Source of the DNA: Candidatus Jettenia caeni
GTDB taxonomy: Bacteria > Planctomycetota > Brocadiia > Brocadiales > Brocadiaceae
Assembly: GCA_000296795.1 (NCBI GenBank)
Contig: BAFH01000003.1
Span: 62,401 to 126,400, forward strand
Direction of reading: 5' to 3'
DNA length: 64,000 bases
Below, in pieces: positions 36,333 through 45,480 of the stretch. Every line of letters starts with the position of its first letter. Within the stretch, counting starts at the first letter, position 1. The notes beneath the pieces are model-generated. The model was not told the DNA's origin. It made no database searches and saw nothing but the letters and a program-made list of their open reading frames with translations. The position numbers were made by a program, and so were the translations under genes.

Positions 36333-36533
36333 TTAAACCATCCAATTATCCATCCCAAAACAAGAGCTACTGTCAAATATATATTTGCCGTTCCTTAAAA
36401 CAACATGATCCTTAATGGTTTCACTATTCAGTATCAAGTACATCATAAAAGCATCGTACAAATCTAACTTCGTATATTCAACGCCCAACAAACCTAAATT
36501 CTGAAGATCCTTAACGCCGATAACTTTCTCCAT
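36333..36533 (-). CDS. Small 66-residue protein downstream of the fluoride riboswitch
   Basis: A 66-residue ORF (MEKVIGVKDLQNLGLLGVEY ... MMYLILNSETIKDHVVLRNG ... FGMDNWMV) with a strong AGGAGG ribosome site seven bases before the ATG. There is no membrane segment, so it is not a fluoride channel. I know no family. It is the first ORF after the riboswitch and two terminators, and so should be under fluoride control if transcription reads through. Confidence 0.6.
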   Translation of the reverse strand: MEKVIGVKDLQNLGLLGVEYTKLDLYDAFMMYLILNSETIKDHVVLRNGKYIFDSSSCFGMDNWMV

Positions 36534-36591
36534 AAACTCCTCCTATCGATCAGGGAATAGGGGAATTATCTTTCAGATAATACTGAAAAAC

Positions 36592-36633
36592 AAAAAGCCC
36601 CTGTCAAAACTATATGCTTCGACAGGGGCTTTT
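36592..36633 (-). terminator. Second intrinsic terminator below the riboswitch
   Basis: On the minus strand the stem AAAAGCCCCTGTC pairs with GACAGGGGCTTTT, followed by TTTTTGTTTTT. It lies directly below the riboswitch terminator, so the leader contains two terminators in series. Confidence 0.85.
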
Positions 36634-36637
36634 CCAA

Positions 36638-36676
36638 TAAAAAAACTCCTATCGAAGGAAAACCTCAATAGGAGTT
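36638..36676 (-). terminator. Riboswitch expression-platform terminator
   Basis: On the minus strand AACTCCTAT pairs with ATAGGAGTT, followed by TTTTTTT. Its 5' arm (AACTCCTA) is the same segment that forms the aptamer pseudoknot. Fluoride binding would block the terminator and turn transcription on. Confidence 0.88.
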
Positions 36677-36716
36677 ATCAGCTACCGTGTAGCAGTTTGG
36701 CGAACTCCATCGCCTT
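36664..36716 (-). ncRNA. Fluoride riboswitch (crcB motif)
   Basis: Minus-strand RNA with every hallmark: GGCGATGGAGTTCGCC, then AAACTGC, a short variable hairpin, GCTGAT, then AACTCCTATTG. GAGTT in the first loop pairs with AACTC downstream as the pseudoknot. The linear order matches the well-known Thermotoga and Bacillus aptamers almost base for base. The family is known to switch on fluoride exporters or fluoride-tolerant enzymes. Here the transcript leads to tiny ORFs, a GTPase, PII and an FNT fusion, with no CrcB or CLC-F gene in sight. Confidence 0.93.
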
Positions 36717-36736
36717 AGAATTCTTTAATAATCGTA

Positions 36737-36765
36737 AATTTACAATACATCCAATTGGTTGTCAA
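36737..36765 (-). promoter_or_regulatory. Promoter of the fluoride riboswitch transcript
   Basis: Minus strand: consensus TTGACA (36765-36760), 17-base spacer, TAAATT (36742-36737). It places the start about 15 bases before the aptamer. Confidence 0.7.
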
Positions 36766-36855
36766 ACAAATTTTATAAAAACGATAAAAGCCATCACCCT
36801 TAGTATTTTCAGTACGCCTGGTGGTTAGCTCAATTTTATCCCTTTTTATGCGTGA

Positions 36856-36915
36856 TTTAAAAGAATGGCAAGGTTAATAATAAGCAAGGGATTTACGGAT
36901 TATCATGAAAAATAA
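36856..36915 (+). pseudogene. C-terminal remnant of a HEAT-repeat gene
   Basis: Encodes FKRMARLIISKGFTDYHEK and TAA, nearly the same as the end of the HEAT protein at 31592-31984, with a TGA just upstream. The match continues past the stop to 36930. It is in inverted orientation to that gene. Confidence 0.85.
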
Positions 36916-37105
36916 CTGAATATATCTTTATCCAGGACTTCATGCTATTATTTTACTATAATTTGGATAGTAGGATATTCTGATAGGCCCTATAAAATTT
37001 AACGTTGACCACGGTCTTATAGAAAAGTTGAGTTTCATTTCTCAACCTATAAAATTAAAATTAAGCCGAATTAATAATTACTATATATTTTCTATGAGGA
37101 TTAAA

Positions 37106-37750
37106 ATGAAATATATTATCTTTATCTTGTGTTTTATAAGTTATCTGTATTTTTTAAATATTGATTCCAAAGCTCAGAATGGAGGTCAAATGAGATCTAC
37201 TTTTCCTGTGGATAATGGAAAGGAAATTGCAACACTTGCGGGAGGATGCTTCTGGTGTCTGGAAGCTTTGTTTTTAGAACTGCGTGGAGTAGAGAAGGTG
37301 GAATCTGGCTATTCCGGGGGTAATGTACCTAATCCTTCATACGATCAAGTTTGTACCGGAACTACTGGCCACGCTGAGGTGGTTCAGATTACCTTTGATC
37401 CTATGATTATTTCATTTAGAGAACTTTTGGAGGTTTTCTTTACTATACATGACCCTACGACATTGAACCGCCAGGGTGCTGATGTAGGTACACAATACCG
37501 TTCAGCGATTTTTTATCACACACAAGAGCAAAGGGAGATTGCCGAACATGTGATGAAAGAATTTCGTGAAGCCAAAATATGGGATGCACCGATAGTAACC
37601 GAAATGAAGGCATTCACAGCATTCTATCGGGCAGAGGAGCATCACCAGGGATATTATAAACGCAATCCTGAGCAACCGTATTGTCGCATAGTAATTGCGC
37701 CCAAAGTGGCTAAACTTCGTAAGCAGTATCGTGCAAAACTGAAGAAGTAA
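37106..37750 (+). CDS. msrA: Peptide methionine sulfoxide reductase A, exported
   Basis: Reduces Met-S-sulfoxide in proteins. GGCFWCLEA holds the catalytic Cys, and [34 protein letters not shown] and EEHHQGYY are the MsrA signatures. The ATG at 37106 follows GAGGA by seven bases and opens a signal peptide ([17 protein letters not shown]), so the enzyme probably works outside the cytoplasm or anchored in the membrane. The longer upstream frame has no ribosome site. The C-terminal extension with Lys/Arg ([12 protein letters not shown]) is normal. It stands alone on the plus strand. Confidence 0.95.
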   Translation: MKYIIFILCFISYLYFLNIDSKAQNGGQMRSTFPVDNGKEIATLAGGCFWCLEALFLELRGVEKVESGYSGGNVPNPSYDQVCTGTTGHAEVVQITFDPMIISFRELLEVFFTIHDPTTLNRQGADVGTQYRSAIFYHTQEQREIAEHVMKEFREAKIWDAPIVTEMKAFTAFYRAEEHHQGYYKRNPEQPYCRIVIAPKVAKLRKQYRAKLKK

Positions 37751-37792
37751 CGTCTTAATCCGCTATGTATAAGATTATTTGATGCCGCTTTT

Positions 37793-38434
37793 TTACTCTT
37801 GTATATTCCCTTCTAAATCATAAGTCCAGGAATAATTATGAGTAGCGTCGAAGATTACTTTTTTGAACCCTAGTTTTTTAAGCGAGGGCAAAAAACCTGT
37901 ACCATTAATTACTCTGTATATGAGAGGGTATGACCATGATACATACTCTAATTTTAAAATGGTTTTTTCTTCTCCGTCTAATTGCACATTTACGTACATG
38001 TTTTTGCCTATAAAATACTTCTCCAGTTTGCCTGCCACTTCTTCCCGTTGTTTTCTCATACATTCCTGGGTTAAGATCGCCGATACTTTTTCCATTTCTG
38101 CTTCTTTCTGCTTTACTTCATCCATGAGCCTTTGTGCTTCGATATATTCAGGAGAATCGCGTTTAATAGCCTCCAAATGTATTCTTGCATCATAAATTTT
38201 TTCCTGAGAAAATTTTAACCAATTTTCATTCAACTTATATTCATTAATTAACGCCTTCTTGGCTTCAATAAGATGTTCATAGGGGGTTAATTCTTCTGGC
38301 TTGATTTTGTTCATAAATGCAGGCTGTTTTATGTTTTTTGTGTCCAATGTAACCATAACAAAAAGAATGCTTACACAAATAATACATAGACCAATTGCCC
38401 ACTGTCTTTTGTGCTGACGTTTTGATTGATGCAT
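37793..38434 (-). CDS. Membrane-anchored hypothetical protein
   Basis: A 213-residue protein with one N-terminal membrane segment (AIGLCIICVSILFVMV), an alpha-helical charged middle (residues 45-150, probably coiled coil, with YIEAQRLMDEVKQKEAEMEK), and a compact C-terminal part (NVQLDGEEKTILKLEYVSWS, LKKLGFKKVIFD). No known domain is recognised. It is 21 bases downstream of a multi-pass membrane protein on the same strand and is probably cotranscribed with it. Confidence 0.7.
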   Translation of the reverse strand: MHQSKRQHKRQWAIGLCIICVSILFVMVTLDTKNIKQPAFMNKIKPEELTPYEHLIEAKKALINEYKLNENWLKFSQEKIYDARIHLEAIKRDSPEYIEAQRLMDEVKQKEAEMEKVSAILTQECMRKQREEVAGKLEKYFIGKNMYVNVQLDGEEKTILKLEYVSWSYPLIYRVINGTGFLPSLKKLGFKKVIFDATHNYSWTYDLEGNIQE

Positions 38435-38455
38435 TTTGGTATATCGTACATTGTT

Positions 38456-39367
38456 TTATTGGTTAATTTGAGGTGCTTGTCTTACGAGTTTGCAAAGATG
38501 ATAAAAACAAAAATATTCCCATGCGAAAGGTCCAAATCCTAAAAATCCTGCAATAGGCATTTCAAAAATCTTGACGTCCTTCATAAAGGGAGCTGTATAT
38601 ACCCATTTTGATACAGCCCAGTAATTCCAAAATTCCCACAGGAAACCACAGATATAGCCAGCTATAAACAAGCTCAGTATACGCGAGAGCCTGCCTTCTT
38701 CTAAATCCCTGAGTAATGAATTTCCTTTACTGGAATATACAATAGGTTCAAATATCATTACATATCCAGTCCATACAAGCCCAAAGAGATATTGAGCATA
38801 GTCTCTGCTTATGAGTAATGGCGCCATAATAAAAAAGAATCCGAGTACAATACTGGTGTAAATAACCCTGTTTGAGACATGGAGGCTGCTAATCCGAAAT
38901 CGTTCGAAGAGCCGAAGTGTTTCAATAAGTTCTGTTGTCTGGAACATCCCCGGCATAATCATTCCAAAGGCTAATCCCATCCCCAGGCAAAGTTCTATTT
39001 TATTTTTGGGTAAACCTTGATACTCCCAGTTTGCGAGGTGCAAGTTATAAAATTCAAATAAGAGCCAGAAAGCAATAGACAGAGGTATTTGAATGTAAAA
39101 CTCGCGTCTGCGATTACAGAGAAGCGAATTTCCTTTAAGCTTAAAAATAACAGCATCTAAAAACATCACATAGCCTAACCAACACAAAGGAGTCGTCCAG
39201 ATACTTACTTTATATGCAAAGGAGACATGATGTTGGATAAGTAAACAAAACTCTACAAAACAGATTAACCCAATACCCAGCCAGCCGTGGTATTTAAAGA
39301 TGAGTGGTTTTTCACTCATAGCGGCCTTTACGGCTGTCTCGCGATTCGTCTTGAAATATTTCGCCAT
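38456..39367 (-). CDS. Multi-pass membrane protein with internal duplication
   Basis: About 303 residues from the ATG at 39367 (MAKYFKTNRE), with eight or so hydrophobic helices. Two related halves are visible: GYVMFLDAVIFKLKGNSLL ... FWLLFEFYNLHLANWEYQG and GYVMIFEPIVYSSKGNSLL ... FLWEFWNYWAVSKWVYTAP, so the gene arose by duplication of a four-helix unit. The second half ends in FGPFAWEYFCFYHLCKL. I have seen the WEFWNYW motif in uncharacterised bacterial membrane proteins and know no function. The longer frame upstream is Ser/Pro-rich and less likely. Confidence 0.7.
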   Translation of the reverse strand: MAKYFKTNRETAVKAAMSEKPLIFKYHGWLGIGLICFVEFCLLIQHHVSFAYKVSIWTTPLCWLGYVMFLDAVIFKLKGNSLLCNRRREFYIQIPLSIAFWLLFEFYNLHLANWEYQGLPKNKIELCLGMGLAFGMIMPGMFQTTELIETLRLFERFRISSLHVSNRVIYTSIVLGFFFIMAPLLISRDYAQYLFGLVWTGYVMIFEPIVYSSKGNSLLRDLEEGRLSRILSLFIAGYICGFLWEFWNYWAVSKWVYTAPFMKDVKIFEMPIAGFLGFGPFAWEYFCFYHLCKLVRQAPQINQ

Positions 39368-39717
39368 AGATTTTTTCCCTTTGAAAAAAGGAGTTGGCAG
39401 GGAGCTTCTTTCCGTTACTGATTCCCTTGAAGACAAGGAGGGTTTGCTCTTTTGCAATTACCATTTTTAAGATTGTTAATACAATTTGGATTCTACCTGA
39501 ACTAAGATAATTATTTCAAGATAAAAAGGTGATTTCTGATTTTTGAAGATATTAGAGATAGTGATCCTTGTCTGATTTCAGTTGAAATAATTCCCTTGAC
39601 ACTCAAACAGATTCAGCATAGCATCTATTTTGATGTTAGGAATTTCAGTGTTGAGGTTCTTCTGTATCATTTCACGACTCAGGGTGCCTTTATTCCTTAT
39701 GAGAATAGGTTATCTCT

Positions 39718-40104
39718 ATGTTAGAGAAATTGCCGAATAGTACCTCTCCTACAAAAAAACAGCTCATAGTTATTTTCTTTTTAACGACACTATTATGTAT
39801 TGGCGTTGTGATAAAAGCAGGTACGGATTACCATTGGTGGCTACCCGAAACAGAGGTAATACGTAATCTTAATCCTGAGGATATAAAAATCAAACTGGAT
39901 GTTAATAAGGCTCCCTGGTATGAGTTGGTTTTATTGCCAAAATTAGGTGAAGTAAAGGCAAAGGCAATTGTGAACTACCGTGAAAAATACGGTGATTTTA
40001 AAACCCCGGAAGAATTGGCAAAGGTAAACGGTATTGGAACATCTATTATAGATGCCATAAGAGAACATATAAAGATTGGACCGGATACGGCTTCTGTAGA
40101 CTGA
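39718..40104 (+). CDS. ComEA-like helix-hairpin-helix protein
   Basis: A 128-residue protein with an N-terminal membrane segment (QLIVIFFLTTLLCIGVVI) and a C-terminal double helix-hairpin-helix: KLDVNKAPWYELVLLPKLGE, AKAIVNYREKYGDFKTPEEL and VNGIGTSIIDAI. This is the ComEA arrangement, in which an exported HhH domain binds DNA during uptake. No other competence gene is in the window, so a DNA uptake role is not shown. It ends 12 bases before the AI-2E family gene and probably forms an operon with it. Confidence 0.85.
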   Translation: MLEKLPNSTSPTKKQLIVIFFLTTLLCIGVVIKAGTDYHWWLPETEVIRNLNPEDIKIKLDVNKAPWYELVLLPKLGEVKAKAIVNYREKYGDFKTPEELAKVNGIGTSIIDAIREHIKIGPDTASVD

Positions 40105-40116
40105 AAATAAAACTTT

Positions 40117-41394
40117 ATGGAAAAAGAACAAAAGATATTAGACAACATATGGATGCGGGTCGTACTTATCGGTATTTCAATCGTTATTTTTTCATTCTTT
40201 TGTTACTTGCTGAGAGGGCCGCTTGTTTCCCTTCTCCTCGCATTCATTGTTGCTTATATTTTTAATCCTGTGGTTAATTTTTTTGAGCGAAAGCGATGGC
40301 CGTTTACCCGAAAACATATACAACGTGGATTTGGAATAATTTTTCTCATTCTTGCTGTTTTGCTATTTACATCAGGATTTTTAGCTTACGCAATACCTAA
40401 AACAGCTGACGGGGTTTATAGAATAGGTGTTTTAATAAAGGAACGGTATCCAAAGTATTTACACGTCTTTGAGGGATTGATCGAAAGATACGGAGATAAA
40501 GAATTTGCTCAATTAGTAAAACCAATTCTGCAGGAGCAAATTGAAAAAGTGAAATCAACGGAGAATGAAGAACAAAAAAAACAGGAGCATGCTGAGAAGA
40601 CTGAATCAGAAGAGATAAAAAAACAAAAGGTAAAGGATGTCCTTACTGCTCCGGAGGAGCAAGTTAAAAAAGAGGTTCGGGCGCAAAGAAGACGTTTAGC
40701 TGAAGCAATACAGGAATATAAAAAATATCTTCCGCAGATTATCAATTTTTTCTTAAAAATTATTAAGAATATTTTTTATGGTACCTTCGGATTCTTTAGT
40801 GTTGCAGTAAATTTTATTATCTTTAGTGTTGTAGCTATATACTTACTTAAGGACTTTAATGTCCTTGTCCAAAAAGTAAAAAATATTTTTCCTTTACCAA
40901 TAAGAGACAAGGCAATGGCCCTTTTATCTAAAGTAAATCACAATCTCCGGTTTTATCTGAGAGGCCAAACTATTACTTGCCTTGTTCTTTCCTTTATCTA
41001 TAGCATTGGTTTAACAATTACCGGGATTGATCTAGCGTTTCTTGTTGGTTTTATAGGAGGTTTTGGTAATCTGATTCCCTATGTGGGGACTGCTATTGGT
41101 ATTTTTCTAGCATCTATTATTGCTCTTTTCGAATTCGGTGATTTCAAACATCTCTTATATGTTATCATAACATTCAGTGTTGGACAATCGCTTGAAGCAA
41201 CGGTAATAACACCGAGAATTATGGGAAAGGAGTTATCTCTGCATCCTGCTCTGGTAATTTTAGCTATCCTGATTTTTGGCCAACTATGGGGATTTTTAGG
41301 GTTACTGTTAGCAGTTCCGATTGTAGCTACGCTAAAAGTTTTTATTGATGAATTTATTTCAATGTACAAATCTTCAAAATATTATACCGGGTAA
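40117..41394 (+). CDS. AI-2E family (PerM-like) membrane transporter
   Basis: A 425-residue protein of the AI-2E exporter superfamily. N-terminal helices (LLAFIVAYIFNPVVNFFERK) and a C-terminal set with GQTITCLVLSFIYSIGLT, GFIGGFGNLIPYVGT and HPALVILAILIFGQLWGFLG are diagnostic. Between them lies an unusually charged Lys/Glu insert (about residues 150-205, EEQKKQEHAEKTESEEIKKQ), probably cytoplasmic coiled coil. Members transport AI-2, ions or unknown solutes, and the substrate is not predictable. Its end converges on a broken minus-strand gene 14 bases away. Confidence 0.88.
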   Translation: MEKEQKILDNIWMRVVLIGISIVIFSFFCYLLRGPLVSLLLAFIVAYIFNPVVNFFERKRWPFTRKHIQRGFGIIFLILAVLLFTSGFLAYAIPKTADGVYRIGVLIKERYPKYLHVFEGLIERYGDKEFAQLVKPILQEQIEKVKSTENEEQKKQEHAEKTESEEIKKQKVKDVLTAPEEQVKKEVRAQRRRLAEAIQEYKKYLPQIINFFLKIIKNIFYGTFGFFSVAVNFIIFSVVAIYLLKDFNVLVQKVKNIFPLPIRDKAMALLSKVNHNLRFYLRGQTITCLVLSFIYSIGLTITGIDLAFLVGFIGGFGNLIPYVGTAIGIFLASIIALFEFGDFKHLLYVIITFSVGQSLEATVITPRIMGKELSLHPALVILAILIFGQLWGFLGLLLAVPIVATLKVFIDEFISMYKSSKYYTG

Positions 41395-41408
41395 AATTTA
41401 TGCCCGTA

Positions 41409-42429
41409 TCAAAAAGCCTTAAGAATGAAATGCCCTACAAGACTATGACGCTCATAAGAAAGCAAATAAACATGGAGGGAATTTGGATTGTCAATATCCC
41501 TGTGAAGAACAGGCCCATCAACAGCCAGTTTATGATGATTAACCCATGTATCCTTTGAATCCAGCAGTACGCTAAAATAAGGGCTCTTGTTGGGTGGATT
41601 CCTCTCTAAATCTTGATAACCCTGGAAGAACGGGGGTACTTCGATACCCATCGGCATGTATAAGCCCTGTGGATAATCCTCGATCCGGAGCTGGGGAAGC
41701 TGATTTAACTTAAATCCGCTTACGAAAAACCGATTCTCTTCACCCGTTTTAGAATCTTTAAAAATAAGTTCTATCTCCTGTAACACATCCTCCGAAGCAG
41801 GTGATTGAATATCCCTTATCATAGCTCTCGTAAACTCAGCAATTTTCCAGTATTCATTTTTCCAGGGTTTTTTAACAAAATATCTTCCGGGAGAAGCAAA
41901 TGTTGCAAATTCAACCGGGTGATGCCCATCGTAGAAATCCTTCCATGTGATAATATTCCAAAAATGCGTTGTCCGGAGTTTTTTCTTTTGCTCTCCGAGT
42001 GCAAAAACACGCTCATGAGCCAGAAATTCTGCGTGAGCTTCCTTTGCGGAGATAACCTTTCTTAGAATATTTAAACTCACATGAGACCCGGCAGGGTCTA
42101 CCCAATGCTCTAACCTCTACCATCGCCGATTTTCCCAATAAGATAAACCACTAATCTCTTCAAATACCTTTTTATAATGCCCAAGAGGAAAGATAAACCA
42201 TCCCTGGTAATACAGGGCCTTTTGTCCATTCTCTTTTGTATAGAGGAAAACTTCCCAAAGGCCGGCATTCAAACAATTTTTTGCAATCTCGGCTGAATAG
42301 AGATTCTCTTTTTCGAATCCATCACCACCAGTGATCTCAATGTACTCCGAGTTCGGTTCGAAGCTTAACTACCGTTAATTTTCTTATTGAGAATATTCCT
42401 TTAACATGTTTTAAAAACCCTCTAAACAT
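41409..42429 (-). pseudogene. Broken hypothetical gene (in-frame TAG plus frameshift)
   Basis: A 223-codon frame (41409-42080) continues upstream in the same frame through one TAG at 42117-42119 into protein-like sequence (LNAGLWEVFLYTKENGQKAL, YYQGWFIFPLGHYKKVFEEI, SGLSYWENRRW). Near 42340 that frame gives way to another that starts at ATG 42429 (MFRGFLKHVKGIFSIRKLTV). Joined, they give about 335 codons. Motifs such as YMPMGIEVPPFFQGY and LHVYLLSYERHSLVGHF recall a planctomycete hypothetical family with no known function. A nonsense mutation plus one indel explains everything. Sequencing error is possible. Confidence 0.75.
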
Positions 42430-42442
42430 TGTATGCTTAGAG

Positions 42443-43573
42443 TTAATTGAATAACCAGTTTTCTAGTATCCAGTACGCGCCGCCGCTAAATACCGCGGCA
42501 GCAGGCAAGGTTATGAACCATGACAGAAGTATTTCCAGTACTCTACGAATATTTGCATGTTTTGTAATTAAACCTATCCCAAAAAGGGATCCCACTGATA
42601 CATGGGTAGTAGATACAGGCATTCCAAATTTACTAGCACATATTACAAGAATACCCGTAGCAAGGTTTGCAGTAAAACCCTGCCCGTGATTTAATTTTGT
42701 GATTTCATTGCTCATGGTATTAGCCACTTTTCTGGCGCTAAAAAGTCCGCCAACAGCCATACCAAGCCCAACAGCCAACATGCCCCAATATATAGATAAA
42801 CCTTTTATTAACAATAAGAGGGCTACGATCTTTGGTGTATCATTAAGACCTCTGGCAAAACTTACGATTCCAGCAGAGCAGAAGTGCAGGGAATCCAGCA
42901 GTCTTTGGCTATTCATACCTAAAAAATAACCTTTATAGATCTCCCGGCAGTTCTTTTCTTCATCAATGGTAACACTAAGGGTACTGCCGCAGTTTGCTGA
43001 AAGAGAAGCGGCAGGCTCATATGATGGAATTATCTTTTTCTGCTTGCCGACACAAAGACACCACTCTTTTGTTATACCTGATCGAATTCGAATATTCCGG
43101 AAAATAACATAAAGAATACTACCGGAGGCTATTGCGATAACAGGGCTCAATAAAAGAGGAAGTAAAAAAGAGGTACCTAAAATAGCAAAATTTACCTGCG
43201 TGCCTATGGCTATAAAACCTGCACCAATCAAGGCGCCTGTTAAACTGTGTGTTGTTGAGATGGGAAATCCCGTGATCGTTGCAACCATAACTGTAAGAGC
43301 AGCACCAATTCCAATTGCGGTAAGAAATTCAGGAGAGTTTGTAGTGCTTTGAGGAACAAGCCCTTTCCCGGAAAAGGTATTTACCAGGTTGTATGCAAGG
43401 AAAATGGAAGCTATCGAACCTGCAAATGTTGTAAGGGTTGCCCACCATATTGCACATTTATACGTCGTGGTCCTGCTACCAAAAAGCGTTGCAACACCCT
43501 TAAAATTATCATTAGCACCATTTGTGTATGCAAGAAAGCATGTAGCCAGAAAAAGAATTGTTAAGATTGCCAT
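42443..43573 (-). CDS. PiT-family inorganic phosphate transporter
   Basis: A 376-residue membrane protein. The PiT signature appears near the N-terminus (AYTNGANDNFKGVATLFGS) and again in the second repeat (SFARGLNDTPKIVALLLL). GFPISTTHSLTGALIG and GMPVSTTHVSVGSLFGIG are the paired repeat motifs of the family. About ten helices surround a cytoplasmic loop with Cys residues near 175-215. It probably imports phosphate with a cation. No PhoU-like gene is next to it. Upstream on the same strand lies the broken cytochrome, 32 bases away. Confidence 0.93.
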   Translation of the reverse strand: MAILTILFLATCFLAYTNGANDNFKGVATLFGSRTTTYKCAIWWATLTTFAGSIASIFLAYNLVNTFSGKGLVPQSTTNSPEFLTAIGIGAALTVMVATITGFPISTTHSLTGALIGAGFIAIGTQVNFAILGTSFLLPLLLSPVIAIASGSILYVIFRNIRIRSGITKEWCLCVGKQKKIIPSYEPAASLSANCGSTLSVTIDEEKNCREIYKGYFLGMNSQRLLDSLHFCSAGIVSFARGLNDTPKIVALLLLIKGLSIYWGMLAVGLGMAVGGLFSARKVANTMSNEITKLNHGQGFTANLATGILVICASKFGMPVSTTHVSVGSLFGIGLITKHANIRRVLEILLSWFITLPAAAVFSGGAYWILENWLFN

Positions 43574-43605
43574 TTAGCACCTCCTTTTCAAATGTTTTCA
43601 GGTCT

Positions 43606-45066
43606 TTATTTGCTTTTCTCTATGAGGCTCCTCATTGCTTCTGAGATTATCTTCTCATGCTGCTCTGCCGTCTCAGCCCTTCCGTACTTTTCAATTATTT
43701 TTTCCCATTCAGGTGTACCGTGATATTGATGGCAGCCTATACACAAACCCTCTCTTTCAACAAGGTTTCTCTCGCCGGAATTTAATGGCCTGTCCTCAGG
43801 CATCGGCATGTTCTGTACCTGTTTTCCACTTCTCACAACAAGTTGGTCTAAAGCATAAGGAAAATCCTCTATTCCTGGAACCTGCCATTTGCCGGACTTC
43901 TTCGCACCGGGGATATCTCCGTACGCCCCTTTAGACAAGTCCTGAAATAAAGGACTGCCACCCAATAGTTTCCCGGTACTCCTTGAATTGCCCGTTCCAT
44001 ATCCTATAGTTTTTGGATTGGTGTGGCAATCCTCTTCTTCTTCCTCTCGTATGGCAATGGGTACACTGTGCCGCCGGTATAGCAGAGGTAATACGAAGTT
44101 TTAACGGATGTGGGCGATGGCCATCATCTTTTATTGTAGGGTCATTTCCCTCATATTTACCGTCGTTTCCGTAAAGTACATGGCATGCGGCACAACCGGA
44201 AGCCCTCAGGTCTCCCCTTTCATTTCTCCCCTCGCCCCAGACATGGCATCTTGCACACTGTTTTCTGTAAATATCTGAAAAACCTGCTTTTTCTTCTGAG
44301 CCAAATACTTTCATCACCTCTTCAAAATCAGGGATTTCATCTACTTTTTCAAGTTTCCTTAAAAAACCTGCGGTAACTGCTTTTTCAACCCATTCCTTGT
44401 ATTCCTGAGAACCAACCCTTGGAACTGCACCATCTGTATCTATCATGTTAAAGTTTCCAAAAGGAAATGTGCCTTTCGGTATTACCCCGTTTGAAGACAG
44501 TATCTTACTTGATATTCCTGTCATCAGGGAGTGCAAAGACATTGACATTCTGTATGTGTAGTCTATTTCCAGCGTCATGGAAGGTTCTGAAAAAAGGAGT
44601 TGCTGCGACATAAGTTCTCCTCCAACAGGCTGGCTGAGAGGTTCTCCCATGAGTGTAGGTATACTTCCTTTACTGTCATGGCATTTTGCGCAACCTTTTC
44701 CCTCATGGAGTACCCACATACTCGACGGGTTTGAAATGAGTCCTCTGTGAGCTTCTTCCTTTTTACCGGATGAGGGTTCCCCTTCGTGGCAGATTGTGCA
44801 TTCGTGGCCGACCCTTTTTTATACTTCTGTCTGGCAAAGCTTAAAAGAAAAGGCTGCATCCTGTCACTAATAACTTCAATTCCTTCGTGGCATGATAAGC
44901 ATCCTTTCTTTTCTGCATCTCCCGTTTCGTTTTCCTTTTCTGTAGTATGTACCACCTTATTTGCAGTTAAAGAACCATTAGTATTATGAGGATTAATACC
45001 TTTACATCCCCCAGACATTCCTATAATAAAAGTGATAAGCCCTATCAAGAATAAATTCCTTTTCAT
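43606..45066 (-). pseudogene. Multihaem c-type cytochrome lipoprotein, two frameshifts
   Basis: Three overlapping minus frames read as one protein of about 485 residues. The first has signal and lipobox (MSGGC) and CLSCH. It loses frame at the A6 run at 44817-44822. One extra A restores HECTICHEG and joins the second frame with CAKCH, CARCH, CAACH and CTHCH. Near 44050 the frame must shift again, into sequence leading to GGSPLFQDLSKG and the last motif CIGCH. That gives seven CxxCH haem sites. The protein would be an outer-face electron carrier. Either the gene is decaying or these are assembly errors. Confidence 0.8.
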
Positions 45067-45164
45067 TGTTTATAAAATTCCCCTCTCTAATTCTAATGTT
45101 TGAACGACTAAAACACACAGTAAACATAGATTGCACAGCGTGGCAAAGCTGTAACCAAAAATAT

Positions 45165-45398
45165 TTTAACCACGAAGTTCACTAAGGACACGAAGAAAGA
45201 CTTAATTTATAGAACCTAGGCGGGTTCATGTTTGTAACTTGAACCCTATGTTTTATGTTGCCGATCACGTCTTCGATTACACATAGCGCCGTTATCTACA
45301 TAAACTCAGAAGTTCAGGTTGCAAACCCGAACCTGCAGGGAAAGATTTGTTTTATAGTTTTTTTACTTCGTGCCCTTCATGCTCTTCGTGGTGTTAAA
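45165..45398. repeat. Nested palindromic element 1
   Basis: Outer arms 45165-45195 and 45366-45398 are imperfect inverse copies built on tttaaccacgaag and cttcgtggtgttaaa. Inside are two further hairpins (gggttca/tgaaccc type and caggttgcaaacccgaacctg). No coding capacity. Confidence 0.6.
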
Positions 45399-45480
45399 AA
45401 GTTTTTTTTAAATTTTGGTCATTTGAATTTGTTTCGCATTTCGTGCTTAGTATTTCGTATTTCCTTTTCGCCGTTTCAAA

